Shown: positions 18,808 through 28,565, counted from the stretch's first letter. The stretch is DNA of 64,000 nucleotides from Affinundibacterium fentianense (GCF_018139545.1 NZ_JAGSPJ010000001.1:434001-498000); one strand, 5' to 3'. The notes: generated by a model not told the origin, from the letters alone. Program-made: numbers and translations.

Positions 18808-20838
18808 TTATGTCTGCGAAGCCGAGCGGATCTGATCGAGTTTTTCGAAAAATGCCAGAACGACACCCAATTCTCTCGTTCGTGCAAATGCCGGGAGGCT
18901 CTGCCATATTCTTTTTCCGTAGGGTTTTGAAATCAACCTAGGATCACATATCATCAACACACCGCGATCCGTTTCATCACGTATCAATCTTCCAGCTCCT
19001 TGCTTCAGATTGATAATTGCTTCAGGCAATTGATGATGAACAAACCCATTCAATCCTTTTTTCTCCATTGCCTCGATACGCGCCGCGAGAACTGGGTCGT
19101 CAGGTGGGGCAAATGGAAGCTTATCGATCACCACAAGTGAAAGTGCCTCACCGCGAACATCGACGCCTTCCCAGAAACTCTGACTTCCGATTAAAACTCC
19201 GTTTCCTGAGGCACGAAATCGATCTAACAGTTCAGTACGACCAGCATCGCCTTGAACAAACAACGGGAAATCTATTGCTCTCTGGGAGAACTCCTCCTTT
19301 AAACGCTCTGCGCAATGCCGAACCGCTTTATTGGTCGTACAAAGCAAAAAAGTACGTCCGCCTGCAGCTTCTATCACAGGCAAAGCCGCGTCAACAACGG
19401 CATCCATATATTCACGTGAATTGGGTTGAGGCATTCCCTCAGGCACATATAAGATACCCTGTTCTTGATAATTAAACGGACTCGGCCAAGTACGCGCAGG
19501 TTCGTCCCAAAGTCCCATCTGCGACACATAATGGGTAAAGTCGTTTTTTACCGCCATCGTTGCTGAAGCAAAAATCCACGTACGAGGAACACCTTCACGT
19601 TGTTTATTAAAAATTGGCGCAATCGATAGAGGAGTTTTGTGCAATTGGAGAGAATTCGAATAAGCCTCCACCCACAATACACATTCAGGCTTTGATTTTG
19701 CCTCCTTTGAATCAGGATCCAACTCACGCCAATCCTCGAGCAATGATTGTAAATCGATCGCTCTCACCCTACATTGTTCAATTGTTTCGGCACGTTCAGC
19801 TTGCTTTTCGAGTACTTGGATGAGCGCACTGAGGCAATCCTTGAGCGTCTCTAAGTGTGGAAAAAATTCACTCGACGGTGCAATTTGTTGCAAGGACAAC
19901 CTAACTGAATCTTGTGGGAAGGATAAGCGCAGATCACGTGCTGCACGTTCAACGGGTGCGACAACTTTTACCCAATCTGCACCGTCGCGGGCGTGCGAGA
20001 GACCTTCTGCCAAAGCGTCTCGACATAACTCTAGAATCTGCGAAGTAGAAACCGAATCTCCAAAAAATAAGCTTGCCGTTTCGGGTAACTGATGCGCCTC
20101 ATCAAAAATTACGGTGTTGGCGGATGGCAACAATTCCGCAATACCTGTATCTTTCAACGCGAGATCTGCGAAAAACAGATGATGATTGACTACGACAACA
20201 TCGGCCTGTTGTGCTTCTTTCCGTGCTTTCATTACAAAGCAGTCTTGGTAGTACTGGCATTCAGACCCCATACAATTATCTTTTGTTGAGGTCACCAGAC
20301 TCCACACTCCCGCTGTTTCTGGAACACGCGCCAACTCGGCTTTGTCACCACTCATTGTGGTCTTAATGAAACGCGAAATATCGCGTAGGTACCCAACATC
20401 CTCTCGCGATGTCAATCTGCCATTTTGGAGTGTCCGTTCCAAGTGAAAATGACATAGATAATTTGCACGCCCCTTCAACAAGGCTACTGAAACTGGTGCC
20501 TTCAACACTTTTTTTATCGTTGGCACGTCGCGCAAGTACAACTGGTCTTGTAAGTTCTTTGTTCCTGTCGAGACGATCACCTTCCCTCCCCAAAGCAAGG
20601 CTGGAATCAAATAGGCAAATGTCTTACCGGTACCTGTGCCTGCTTCGGCAAGTAAAGTCTTTTGACCTGCAATCGCTTGGGCAATGGCCTTAGCCATCTC
20701 TATTTGCGCCTCGCGCGATCGATATCCTTGGATCGACGTACTTAACAAGCCGTCATCGCCAAATATTTTTTCTATTTCAGAATCATGAATGCCAAAGTCA
20801 TTCGTAATATTATTTTTTTCAGTCAAAATGAAACACAA
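18808..20838 (-). CDS. DinG/YoaA-family ATP-dependent DNA helicase (XPD-like, Fe-S)
   Basis: A 676-residue superfamily 2 helicase. It has a Q-motif region (GYRSREAQIEMA, about residues 38-50), Walker A EAGTGTGKT (about 65-73), four cysteines between the Walker A and DEAH boxes (NYLC, DNCMGSEC, QDC) that should ligate a 4Fe-4S cluster, and the DEAH box VIFDEAHQLP. C-terminal motifs V/VI (GSQSFWEGVDVRGEALS, QGAGRLIRDETDRG) are present. There is no N-terminal exonuclease domain. The length is closer to E. coli YoaA than to DinG; such helicases act on replication intermediates during damage repair. No ATG is available near the N-terminus: TTG at 20838 or TTG at 20826 must start translation. Confidence 0.92.
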   Translation of the reverse strand: MCFILTEKNNITNDFGIHDSEIEKIFGDDGLLSTSIQGYRSREAQIEMAKAIAQAIAGQKTLLAEAGTGTGKTFAYLIPALLWGGKVIVSTGTKNLQDQLYLRDVPTIKKVLKAPVSVALLKGRANYLCHFHLERTLQNGRLTSREDVGYLRDISRFIKTTMSGDKAELARVPETAGVWSLVTSTKDNCMGSECQYYQDCFVMKARKEAQQADVVVVNHHLFFADLALKDTGIAELLPSANTVIFDEAHQLPETASLFFGDSVSTSQILELCRDALAEGLSHARDGADWVKVVAPVERAARDLRLSFPQDSVRLSLQQIAPSSEFFPHLETLKDCLSALIQVLEKQAERAETIEQCRVRAIDLQSLLEDWRELDPDSKEAKSKPECVLWVEAYSNSLQLHKTPLSIAPIFNKQREGVPRTWIFASATMAVKNDFTHYVSQMGLWDEPARTWPSPFNYQEQGILYVPEGMPQPNSREYMDAVVDAALPVIEAAGGRTFLLCTTNKAVRHCAERLKEEFSQRAIDFPLFVQGDAGRTELLDRFRASGNGVLIGSQSFWEGVDVRGEALSLVVIDKLPFAPPDDPVLAARIEAMEKKGLNGFVHHQLPEAIINLKQGAGRLIRDETDRGVLMICDPRLISKPYGKRIWQSLPAFARTRELGVVLAFFEKLDQIRSASQT

Positions 20839-20908
20839 TCTTTAACAACATAGTGAAACAACAAAGCTCAAAAGTAAATCCATCTATCCGGTATGATGTG
20901 ATCGAATT

Positions 20909-21109
20909 TTATGCTGGAATATCAGGCGACAATTGCATTTTTAGCAATGCAATATAATCTTTCAACTGTAACTTGCGTTTTTTGAGCCGCCGAAGTTGAA
21001 GTTCGTCATGATTTGGATCTTTGATTATCGCTTCAATCACAGAGTCTAAGTCACGATGTTCAACTTCAAGTTCACAAATACGCATTCGAATTTGATTTGT
21101 ATGGTCCAT
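20909..21109 (-). CDS. Small YdcH-family (DUF465) protein
   Basis: A 66-residue, highly charged, all-helical protein. The pattern of HxxLDxxIxxxxxDP followed by LKKRKLQLKDYIALL is the DUF465/YdcH signature. The function is unknown across proteobacteria; it is a predicted short coiled coil. It is 70 bp upstream of the helicase gene on the same strand and divergent from the PP2C gene. The ribosome site before the ATG is weak. Confidence 0.82.
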   Translation of the reverse strand: MDHTNQIRMRICELEVEHRDLDSVIEAIIKDPNHDELQLRRLKKRKLQLKDYIALLKMQLSPDIPA

Positions 21110-21190
21110 AAGCTGTAAGAGCGAGTAAAATGCAATGAGTTTATTAATGAATAAATCGGAATTTCCGACTAGTGTAATCTACCAAGACGT

Positions 21191-21988
21191 ATGAGCCAAT
21201 ATAAGATCGAAGCAGGCACCGCTCAACACATCGGTGATCGTAAAGAACAACAGGATCGCGTAGCACTTTTTGCAGCACCACATGCACCTGGCCACATGAT
21301 GGCTGTTGTTGCTGATGGAATGGGAGGAAAAAGTGGTGGCGCTATCGCGGCTGAACAAGTAATTCGCTCCGCAAAGATGTTATTTGACGAATTTTTCCCC
21401 GGCAATGACATCAACAAGATGCTAGAGTCTATCGTACATGAGGCTCATACCGTCATTAAATTATCCGCAGTCTCATCCGAGAAAGAACCTCATAGTACTT
21501 TCGCAGCAGTTGTCATTTCTCCGCAAAAAGCTGTATGGGCACACGTAGGAGATTCGCGCTTATATCGCTTTGATGGCCCCAACTTTGCTGAAAGGACAAA
21601 AGACCATTCCTATGTCGAGCGACTGGTTGACGAAGGTATGATTACTGCCGAGGAAGCGAAGAATCATAAAATGTCGAATGTGCTAGTTAATGTTCTAGGC
21701 TCGAAAAATGCGATCCCCTATGTTACGTTCGGGGAAAAAGATAATCTCACCGCTGGCGACTCATTCTTACTATGCTCTGACGGATTATGGCATTATTTTG
21801 CGGATATAGAATTGTCCGTGGCGGTTGGTGCGAGCACCCCAAGACAGGCATCCGAACTGTTAATCAAGAAAGCCCGAGAACGCGCTAATTCAATGGGGGA
21901 TAATGTGTCGTTTGCGATCGTCAAATTAGTGTCGCCACCAGTGGAGCAAAAAAATTATGTTGCCGAAAAAATGACACGGGTGATTTAG
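21191..21988 (+). CDS. PP2C-family protein serine/threonine phosphatase
   Basis: A 265-residue PPM/PP2C phosphatase. Metal-binding motifs are all present: QDR near residue 20, VADGMGGKSGG (about 37-48), HVGDSRLYR (about 118), CSDGLW (about 197) and MGDNVSFAIV (about 238). Such Mn/Mg-dependent enzymes remove phosphate from Ser/Thr, often acting opposite an Hpk2-type kinase. No kinase gene lies nearby, so the substrate is unknown. It ends just before a strong bidirectional terminator that separates it from flgL. No obvious ribosome site precedes the ATG. Confidence 0.92.
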   Translation: MSQYKIEAGTAQHIGDRKEQQDRVALFAAPHAPGHMMAVVADGMGGKSGGAIAAEQVIRSAKMLFDEFFPGNDINKMLESIVHEAHTVIKLSAVSSEKEPHSTFAAVVISPQKAVWAHVGDSRLYRFDGPNFAERTKDHSYVERLVDEGMITAEEAKNHKMSNVLVNVLGSKNAIPYVTFGEKDNLTAGDSFLLCSDGLWHYFADIELSVAVGASTPRQASELLIKKARERANSMGDNVSFAIVKLVSPPVEQKNYVAEKMTRVI

Positions 21989-22003
21989 CTTGCAACGCTG
22001 AGT

Positions 22004-22033
22004 AAAAAAAGCCTCGCAATTTGCGAGGCTTTT
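22004..22033. terminator. Bidirectional terminator between PP2C gene and flgL
   Basis: The stem GCCTCGCAA/TTGCGAGGC (22011-22029) is preceded by seven A residues and followed by TTTT. It closes the PP2C transcript and the convergent flgKL transcript, marking the left edge of the motility island. Confidence 0.9.
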
Positions 22034-22074
22034 CTATTTGTATCAATACTGTGTGGAAAGGTGAACTTCCAATA

Positions 22075-23283
22075 TCAGTTAATGTAATTAAATAACGACA
22101 AAGATGACACTTTGACAAAAGATTGCTGTGCAGCTTGCAACACCATCTGACTTTGATTTAAGTCTGTAATTGCCTTCGCATAATCAAGATCTTGAATATT
22201 CGATAGCTCTTGCTTGTACAAAAGTCCTGCACTCGCCCCCGAACTATCTAAATCTTCAATTTCGCGCAATCCCATCCCAAAACTCGTCCGTGCCACCAAA
22301 ATATTAGACAGCGATTTCTCCAAATTCGCATTCGCCTGACTTAAATCTGCCTTAAGATCCAATTTACCTGCATCTGTGGATGCTGGAGTATTCAGCGCAT
22401 TAATCAGGTCAGTGATGGTTTGAAAAATGTCCTGATTACCAGATTGAATTGAAAACTTATCATTCGCGCCAGGCGCTCCCGGTGAGTCGGTGAGCGTGAT
22501 ATCCATGCCATCGATGGTCACGGTATGTGGGCTTGCATACACCGTACTAGGAATCACAATCGCCCCGGTGGTTTTATTTGTGACAGTAAAATTCAAGCCA
22601 GTATTATCAAATGCAACTTCATAGTTGTTCCCAGTTAAATTTGCGGCATTACTGATTGCCACACTAGCCGTTGCTTGACCCACGTTCGAAGAATTCGGCC
22701 GCACATTAAACTGTCCGTTCGAGGTGCGAATGTTACCGAAAATTGCAGACCCAACCTCACTCACTGGTAATTGTCGAGAAGTATCAACCTGTAAGTAGCG
22801 TGTACCCTGATCCCCCACGTACTGCGCGCCGCCTTGCGTCTTCACGAAGGGAGCGGTGGTTGAAGAATACCCACCAAACAGATAGGAATCTGTTCCATCT
22901 GTCGAGTTTGCCAGACCAATTATTTCGTCCAAGTGCCCTTGCAATTCTTTAGCAATATAGCCCCGTTGCTGGTCTGTCAGAATACCGTTGCCGCCACTAA
23001 CAATCAAAGTCTTGACACTCTGTAGCGCTGTTGTGACGCTACCAAGAACATCTTCAGCCATACTCAATGTATTCGTCGCATTACGACGATTCACGGCCAA
23101 TTGATCATTCACCGCTGCGCTTTGGGAAATCACTAATGCCCTCGCAGAGCCAATTGGATCATCAGAAGGAGTCAGAATTCGTCGCTGAGATGCAATTTGC
23201 TGCATGGTTCGATTCAAATTCGATTGGAGTTCACTGATCCGCGACCCACCGTTCTCATAAATGGTACTTGTACTGATTCTCAT
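22075..23283 (-). CDS. flgL: Flagellar hook-filament junction protein FlgL (HAP3)
   Basis: A 402-residue flagellin-like protein joining hook-associated protein FlgK to the filament. The conserved N-terminal helix (MRISTSTIYENGGSRISELQSNLNRTMQQIASQRRILTPSDDP) and C-terminal coiled helix (ELSNIQDLDYAKAITDLNQSQMVLQAAQQSF) frame a variable centre. The centre contains a beta-domain (about residues 205-300, ending GANDKFSIQ) similar to units repeated in the neighbouring FlgK. An AGGGG ribosome site precedes the ATG. It is 9 bp after flgK in the same transcript, which starts at a sigma-28 promoter. Confidence 0.97.
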   Translation of the reverse strand: MRISTSTIYENGGSRISELQSNLNRTMQQIASQRRILTPSDDPIGSARALVISQSAAVNDQLAVNRRNATNTLSMAEDVLGSVTTALQSVKTLIVSGGNGILTDQQRGYIAKELQGHLDEIIGLANSTDGTDSYLFGGYSSTTAPFVKTQGGAQYVGDQGTRYLQVDTSRQLPVSEVGSAIFGNIRTSNGQFNVRPNSSNVGQATASVAISNAANLTGNNYEVAFDNTGLNFTVTNKTTGAIVIPSTVYASPHTVTIDGMDITLTDSPGAPGANDKFSIQSGNQDIFQTITDLINALNTPASTDAGKLDLKADLSQANANLEKSLSNILVARTSFGMGLREIEDLDSSGASAGLLYKQELSNIQDLDYAKAITDLNQSQMVLQAAQQSFVKVSSLSLFNYIN

Positions 23284-23292
23284 GAGATGCCC

Positions 23293-25614
23293 CTATCGAC
23301 CTAGTGAAATTATCGTATCAAACAACTGACTTGCAATCTGCATCACTTTTCCAGCTGCTTGATATGCTTGTTGGTATCGCAGCAAATTGGCAGCTTCTTC
23401 ATCCAGATTAACACCCGATTCTGACTGTTCCGCGGCAATCGCTTGCTTAAGTAAATTAGTTTCTGCCGTACTTGTTATCTCAACTTCACGCGCTTTATTT
23501 CCAACCAAACTAACAAATTGACTGTACGCACCTTGAAACGTTGTCGATCCCGACGCCATTGTATTTTTTGTCTGCAACCCTGCTAAAAGGCTTGCATTTC
23601 GATTGTCGCCCGTTCCATTTGGATTCTGGGTCACATTGATAACGTCGCCGTTAGAGAAATTTCCAGAGACAACAAAGCTCATCCCGCTAAAACTAATCGT
23701 TGAGCCCTCAAGATAGGGAACCGCAGTGCCAGCAACATAGGTTGTACTGGTATTTCCACTCGTCACAGTCACATTGGCATCCACCGGAAAACCGGAGAAC
23801 GTCTTTCCAGCTGCATTATAAGTTAGTTGCGTCGGCGTAATCGGCAGTGATTTCGACAGTGTAAAAGTTTCTCCAGCGATTGGTGTCGTTGGATTATCCT
23901 TAATCGAGAAACTAAGTCCAGCGTATTCAATCTTTGCGCCACTAGAGTAAGGAATATTGACAACTTGCGGTGGTGACGCTGTTGGGAGATCTGCAGCAGC
24001 CACTTGATAATTAGACGTGACACCTGCAACTGTAACCGAAACCAAAGCACCAATCGGAAAACCAGAGAGTGAATCCGGTGCGTTTGCGAAAGTCAAACTT
24101 AGTGGAGTCGATAAACTAGTCGATTGAAAAGAATCACCCACGGTCACTGCACTTATCGTACCGTTCAAAGAATTACTACTCGACGCAACCGCGGAATTGA
24201 CACTACCATTTGTTATTCGCCCTGTGCCCAAATTTGTACTCGGAACATTGGTAGTCAAGGGAGCTGCAGCGGCAATCTTGGAAATATCGTTAAGCTGAAC
24301 TTGAATTGAAGTTGCACCAAGCGCAGTCGGTTTGACGAGAAATTCATCGTTCACAGCGGGCTGAATCGCGCTAGGTGGAATGCCCGAATCGAGCGCAAGA
24401 TTAAAATCAACACCATCCATTGTGGCGGGCAAGGTATCTGAAGTTTGAACCTTACCATCGGAAACCCGAGTGATCTTAAAATAATTCGGCGCTGGTGAGG
24501 TGCCAGCTAAGTATTGAACCCGATAATCACTAGTGGTTAAGGCGCCTACATCCGAAAATGACGCTGCGATATTCGCCACTGAATTGTTCGCACTACTTGG
24601 CGTAGAAACGGGTCCTGCAACTTTAAAAAAATCCCCTCCTAGCTGTCCATTCAAGTCTTGGCCCAAACGATGTTGCGCATTAAACTCCGTTGCCACCGCA
24701 ATCGCCATGCGCCCAAGAGAATTACGAGTCACGTCTAACGTATTGGTTCGAAACGCGAGTAGCCCACCTAATTCACCACCACTGAGGCTATTTTCACTTA
24801 GCTGCACATATTGCCCGTTACTTTCGTAGGCGATCTGCGTACGACTTGGGTCGGTTAAGGAATTGACTTGGCTCAGCACACTGACCTTGGCACCGATGAC
24901 GAGTGGCTGCCCAGTACCCATGAAAATATTATATTTACTATCTTGCTTAACAACAGAAACATTGACGAATTTACTCAATTCACGCACAGCGGAATCGCGT
25001 TGATCCAACAAGTCGTTCGGTGCTCCGCCTCCTGCGACGCTCTGCGAACGCTCGATGGCATCATTCAGTTCTGAAATCTGTTGTGCATAAAGGTTAATAC
25101 TCGTCACGGATTGCGAGATTCTATCGTTCACGTCTTGCGAAATTTGTTCAACACGACTACCTAGATTCTGAATTCGAGAACTAAGTGACGCACCCGCAGA
25201 GAGTACAGATTGACGAGCAGCAGCACCCGCAGTCCCGTTTGGTGTCGCTGATAAATTTTGAATCGAACTAAAAAAATCTTGTAATGCAGGCGAAACACCT
25301 GCAGTCTGATCAGCAACTAGATTATTGATCTGTTGAATTTGCGCTGAATACGATTCCGCATAACTTTTACTAGATTGTGTTTGGTTCACTTGCTGTGAAA
25401 GCAATTCATTATAAACGCGTCGAATTTCACCGATACGGGTACCTTGACCAATAAAATTACCACCATCATTACGTGCTGCAGCAGCACTTTGCAAAAGCAC
25501 TTGCCGACTATAGCCAGGAGAATTTGCATTGGCGATATTGTGACCTGTGGTCGCAATCCCTAGTTGGGCGGCAGCTAATCCACTTTGCCCAATGCCTAAT
25601 ATGTTGGTACCCAT
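23293..25614 (-). CDS. flgK: Flagellar hook-associated protein FlgK (HAP1)
   Basis: A 773-residue protein, well above the about 550 of E. coli. The N-terminal MGTNILGIGQSGLAAAQLGI...TGHNIANANSPGYSRQ and C-terminal LDEEAANLLRYQQAYQAAGKVMQIASQLFDTII are the conserved D0/D1 parts. The extra length lies in the variable centre, where a beta-rich unit seems repeated: about residues 358-428, 500-588 and 594-663. The last two share SGFP, a [YF][AS]GxSF core and a GDxxxL-type end. Start ATG at 25614 matches family N-termini; an upstream in-frame extension does not. FlgK caps the hook and is exported unfolded by the flagellar secretion system, with FlgN (34628-35122) as chaperone. Confidence 0.97.
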   Translation of the reverse strand: MGTNILGIGQSGLAAAQLGIATTGHNIANANSPGYSRQVLLQSAAAARNDGGNFIGQGTRIGEIRRVYNELLSQQVNQTQSSKSYAESYSAQIQQINNLVADQTAGVSPALQDFFSSIQNLSATPNGTAGAAARQSVLSAGASLSSRIQNLGSRVEQISQDVNDRISQSVTSINLYAQQISELNDAIERSQSVAGGGAPNDLLDQRDSAVRELSKFVNVSVVKQDSKYNIFMGTGQPLVIGAKVSVLSQVNSLTDPSRTQIAYESNGQYVQLSENSLSGGELGGLLAFRTNTLDVTRNSLGRMAIAVATEFNAQHRLGQDLNGQLGGDFFKVAGPVSTPSSANNSVANIAASFSDVGALTTSDYRVQYLAGTSPAPNYFKITRVSDGKVQTSDTLPATMDGVDFNLALDSGIPPSAIQPAVNDEFLVKPTALGATSIQVQLNDISKIAAAAPLTTNVPSTNLGTGRITNGSVNSAVASSSNSLNGTISAVTVGDSFQSTSLSTPLSLTFANAPDSLSGFPIGALVSVTVAGVTSNYQVAAADLPTASPPQVVNIPYSSGAKIEYAGLSFSIKDNPTTPIAGETFTLSKSLPITPTQLTYNAAGKTFSGFPVDANVTVTSGNTSTTYVAGTAVPYLEGSTISFSGMSFVVSGNFSNGDVINVTQNPNGTGDNRNASLLAGLQTKNTMASGSTTFQGAYSQFVSLVGNKAREVEITSTAETNLLKQAIAAEQSESGVNLDEEAANLLRYQQAYQAAGKVMQIASQLFDTIISLGR

Positions 25615-25704
25615 AAACAACCCATTCACAAAAACACAACAAAATACCCAACCTGCGATTTCGAAGCTTTGCTTGAGACGCACGTAGTGCTACCGTCAAC
25701 TATC

Positions 25705-25731
25705 TTATCGGGTATTCAGCAGAAAACTTTA
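25705..25731 (-). promoter_or_regulatory. Sigma-28 (FliA) promoter of flgKL
   Basis: On the minus strand TAAAGTTT (25731-25724), 11 bp, then CCCGATAA (25712-25705). The enterobacterial FliA consensus is TAAAGTTT-N11-GCCGATAA, so 15 of 16 positions match. It lies in the 160-bp flgJ-flgK gap, about 90 bp before the FlgK start, making flgKL a late (class 3) transcript. Confidence 0.9.
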
Positions 25732-25774
25732 ATTTGAGAAACACGGCCTTCCTAATTCAAATTTCGTAATTGGA

Positions 25775-26689
25775 CTAGCCTGAAAAGGATTGATGTATCA
25801 GTTTATTCAATTTTTGGGCATACATTGGATCCGTTGCATAACCGGCTTTCTGCAATGCTTGTGCAAATTTCGACGGATCATCCGTGCTTTGCATGACTTG
25901 CTGATAACGTGGATTATCAGAGATCAGCTTCGCGTAGTCGCGAAATGCGTCGCCGTAGTTGTCGTACGCTCGGAATTTTTCCACTTTTTGATAAGCGACA
26001 CCATTAACATATTCCGTGGTCAATGCATCAACAGTTTTACCTTTCCAACCAGCATTTGCCTTAATGCCAAATACATTGTGACTCGTGCTGCCATCCATTG
26101 CTTTTATCTCTTTTTTACCCCACCCGCTCTCTAGTGCCGCTTGTCCCAACATAAATTTTGCTGGTATTCCACTCGATTGACTGGCGAGTTCCGCGTGCGG
26201 TCCCAGCTTTTGCGTGAACTCTTGGACGTGCTTAGCGCTTGAGTTGGACTCAATCGTTCCAGTTGTCGCCAATAGCTGACTAGCTTGAATACCTAGTTTT
26301 TGCTGTTGAACATACTGATCGACAGAACCAATTCCCCCCATTGGCATCGCTGGCGCTTCCTCCGATTGTAACGCTTGTGTCATGGCATTATTGCTTAACT
26401 GCCTAACCATCGCATCAGCTAAACCAATTCCGCGACTTGCCATTTTTTGTGAAAGCTGTTGATCCATCATTGAGGTGAACATCTTGCTTTGTTCATTGTC
26501 GAACATCCCGCCCTCACTGGCACTTGCTTGACGCATTGACTTCATCATCATATTGATAAACAGTGCTTCAAACTGCGTGGCGGCAGCTTTGATTGACTCT
26601 GGTGAATTTTCTCGAGTCGAGTGCCGAAGCGAGTCAAGCCCTTTACTATCAAACGCAAGCTTATCGGATATGTCAGCACGACCTATCAT
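25775..26689 (-). CDS. flgJ: Flagellar rod assembly protein/muramidase FlgJ
   Basis: A 304-residue dual-domain FlgJ. The N-terminal rod-binding domain (about residues 30-110; AAATQFEALFINMMMKSMRQAS) is followed by a linker and a C-terminal glucosaminidase-type domain (about 150-304). The catalytic Glu is in GQAALESGWGKKEI (about 186), followed by NVFGIKA. It opens the peptidoglycan so the rod can pass and caps the growing rod. The ATG at 26689 is preferred because AAGGA is then correctly spaced; a TTG at 26695 is the alternative. It is nine bases downstream of flgI. Confidence 0.96.
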   Translation of the reverse strand: MIGRADISDKLAFDSKGLDSLRHSTRENSPESIKAAATQFEALFINMMMKSMRQASASEGGMFDNEQSKMFTSMMDQQLSQKMASRGIGLADAMVRQLSNNAMTQALQSEEAPAMPMGGIGSVDQYVQQQKLGIQASQLLATTGTIESNSSAKHVQEFTQKLGPHAELASQSSGIPAKFMLGQAALESGWGKKEIKAMDGSTSHNVFGIKANAGWKGKTVDALTTEYVNGVAYQKVEKFRAYDNYGDAFRDYAKLISDNPRYQQVMQSTDDPSKFAQALQKAGYATDPMYAQKLNKLIHQSFSG

Positions 26690-26698
26690 TATCAATCC

Positions 26699-27829
26699 TT
26701 AAATAATTTCCAAATCAGCACGCAGAGCACCAGATGCCTTCATCGCCTGCAAAATTGCGAGTAGATCTTGTGGCGTTGCGCCGATTGAATTTAACGCCTT
26801 CACCACTTCCGACAGCGATGCGCCTGCCTTCAGCATTAACAATTGGCCGCCTTCTTTCGTAATCGAAATATTCGAATTCCCAACTGATGCTGTTTGTCCT
26901 TCCGATAAAGCATTCGGTTGACTCACTGCATTATCAGTACTGACAACGACACTCAAATTACCATGAGCGACCGCACAAGTTTCGAGACTAACTGATTGGT
27001 TCATCACAATCGATCCGGTTCTCGCATTTAAAATCACCTTGGCCGCGGATTGCGCAGGTATGACATCTAAGCTTTCTAGCAAACCCAAAAAGGTGACGCG
27101 TTGATCATTCGCCTGTGGTGCTTTTACTTGAATAACCCGTCCATCTACTGCGGCGGCGGTGTTCGCGCCGAAGCGCGCATTGATCGCCTCCACGACACGG
27201 CTAGCAGTCGAGAAATCTGCTGAATTGAGCTCTAATTGAATACTATTGCCGTTGCCTAATGGCGAAGGAACTGCTTTTTCAACAGTGGCGCCGGCGGAAA
27301 TCCGCCCTACGCTCAAATGATTCACTTGCGCTTTACTGCCGTTTGCGGTTGCGCCGACGCCGCCAACGAGAACGTTGCCTTGCGCCATGGCATAAATTTG
27401 ATTGTCAGCCCCTTTCAAAGGCGTCATCAGTAAGGTGCCTCCTTTCAGACTTTTCGCATTTCCCATCGACGAGACCGTGACATCCAGAGTCTGTCCTGGC
27501 TGCGAAAAGGGTGGCAAAGACGTTGTCACCATCACTGCAGCAACGTTCTTCAATTGCAAACTTGTTCCGACGGGGATACTGACTCCCATCTGTTGCATCA
27601 TGCTAATGATGCTTTGAACCGTAAAAGGTGTCTGTGTTGTCTGATCACCACTCCCATCCAAACCGACAACCAAGCCATATCCCATCAATTGATTTTGTCG
27701 AACGCCTTGAATACCAGCGAGATCCTTAATTCTTTCTGCGCTAACACTTTGCGCAAAACTCACCAAAAACAACAAACCAATCGTGATCAACCTCGGAACC
27801 CAATTAGTTTTGGTTGGGAAGATATTCAT
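26699..27829 (-). CDS. flgI: Flagellar P-ring protein FlgI
   Basis: A 376-residue periplasmic protein forming the P-ring around the rod. The signal peptide (hydrophobic about residues 15-30, cleavage after SVSA) precedes ERIKDLAGIQGVRQNQLMGYGLVVGLDGSGDQ, the family hallmark. DLLAILQAMKASGALRADLEII closes the protein. The ATG at 27829 has a GGAG site at correct spacing; a TTG at 27841 is less likely. It lies between flgH and flgJ in the flgBCDEFGHIJ operon. Confidence 0.97.
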   Translation of the reverse strand: MNIFPTKTNWVPRLITIGLLFLVSFAQSVSAERIKDLAGIQGVRQNQLMGYGLVVGLDGSGDQTTQTPFTVQSIISMMQQMGVSIPVGTSLQLKNVAAVMVTTSLPPFSQPGQTLDVTVSSMGNAKSLKGGTLLMTPLKGADNQIYAMAQGNVLVGGVGATANGSKAQVNHLSVGRISAGATVEKAVPSPLGNGNSIQLELNSADFSTASRVVEAINARFGANTAAAVDGRVIQVKAPQANDQRVTFLGLLESLDVIPAQSAAKVILNARTGSIVMNQSVSLETCAVAHGNLSVVVSTDNAVSQPNALSEGQTASVGNSNISITKEGGQLLMLKAGASLSEVVKALNSIGATPQDLLAILQAMKASGALRADLEII

Positions 27830-27847
27830 TGCCAACTCCAATCTTCT

Positions 27848-28516
27848 CTAGAACGGTAAAAAACTCAAAAAGAAACGCGTAAGTAGCGAATTTGCCTCAG
27901 CTAAATCAATCCTTGAAGTTGACCGATATTCAAAACGCGCATCCGCAACTTGAGTCGAAGACACGGTATTCGCAGCACTAATTGTTTGTGGATTGACGAC
28001 ACCAGAAAAACGCACATACTCGGCACCTTTGTTGAAGGCGATTTGCTTTTCCCCGCTCACTAACAGGTTTCCATTTGCCAGCACATCGATGACCGTCACT
28101 GCAATCGTCCCAGTAAAAGTATTGCTAGCCGTCTCCGCACCTTTCTCATCAAACTTGGTCGAAGCTGAAGTCGAGAGCGATGCTTTTGCTGTCGTTGTAC
28201 TAGGAATCCCAAGGATCGTGGGCGCCGCAAACGATGCTCCACCAGCTTTGCTACCGGATGATGCAGCAGCTTTCGCTGCAGATGTATTCTCACTGATCGC
28301 TATCGTTAAAATATCGCCCATGTGACGCGCTTTGTAATCTTCAAAAAGCGGACGATATGTCGACGCTTGAAAGATGGCACCATTCGCTTCACGTTGAGGT
28401 TTTGCGGTTTGTGCGTAGGCCATAGTCGGTTGATTTACGATCGGTGCAGGTGTCACCGCACATGCCGCTAAAACTAACGGTCCAACCAAAGAAAACGCTC
28501 CTCTTAGCACATTCAT
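27848..28516 (-). CDS. flgH: Flagellar L-ring lipoprotein FlgH
   Basis: A 222-residue outer-membrane lipoprotein forming the L-ring. A lipobox is seen as VLAAC with the modified Cys near residue 19. Family segments follow: FEDYKARHMGDILTIAISENTSA and NTFTGTIAVTVIDVLANGNLLVSGEKQI, and the C-terminus VDLAE-like DLAEANSLLTRFFLSFLPF. The ATG at 28516 is supported by GAGGTG seven bases upstream and by the position of the lipobox; an 11-residue extension to 28549 would place the signal peptide internally. Confidence 0.97.
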   Translation of the reverse strand: MNVLRGAFSLVGPLVLAACAVTPAPIVNQPTMAYAQTAKPQREANGAIFQASTYRPLFEDYKARHMGDILTIAISENTSAAKAAASSGSKAGGASFAAPTILGIPSTTTAKASLSTSASTKFDEKGAETASNTFTGTIAVTVIDVLANGNLLVSGEKQIAFNKGAEYVRFSGVVNPQTISAANTVSSTQVADARFEYRSTSRIDLAEANSLLTRFFLSFLPF

Positions 28517-28565
28517 TTTTGCCACCTCAATTGAATTCAAAAAACGCATACTTCAGTTCAAACTA

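Noticed and set aside
21156-21168. TCGGA-ATT-TCCGA dyad before the PP2C gene
   Set aside because: Only five base pairs per arm; too short to support an operator call.
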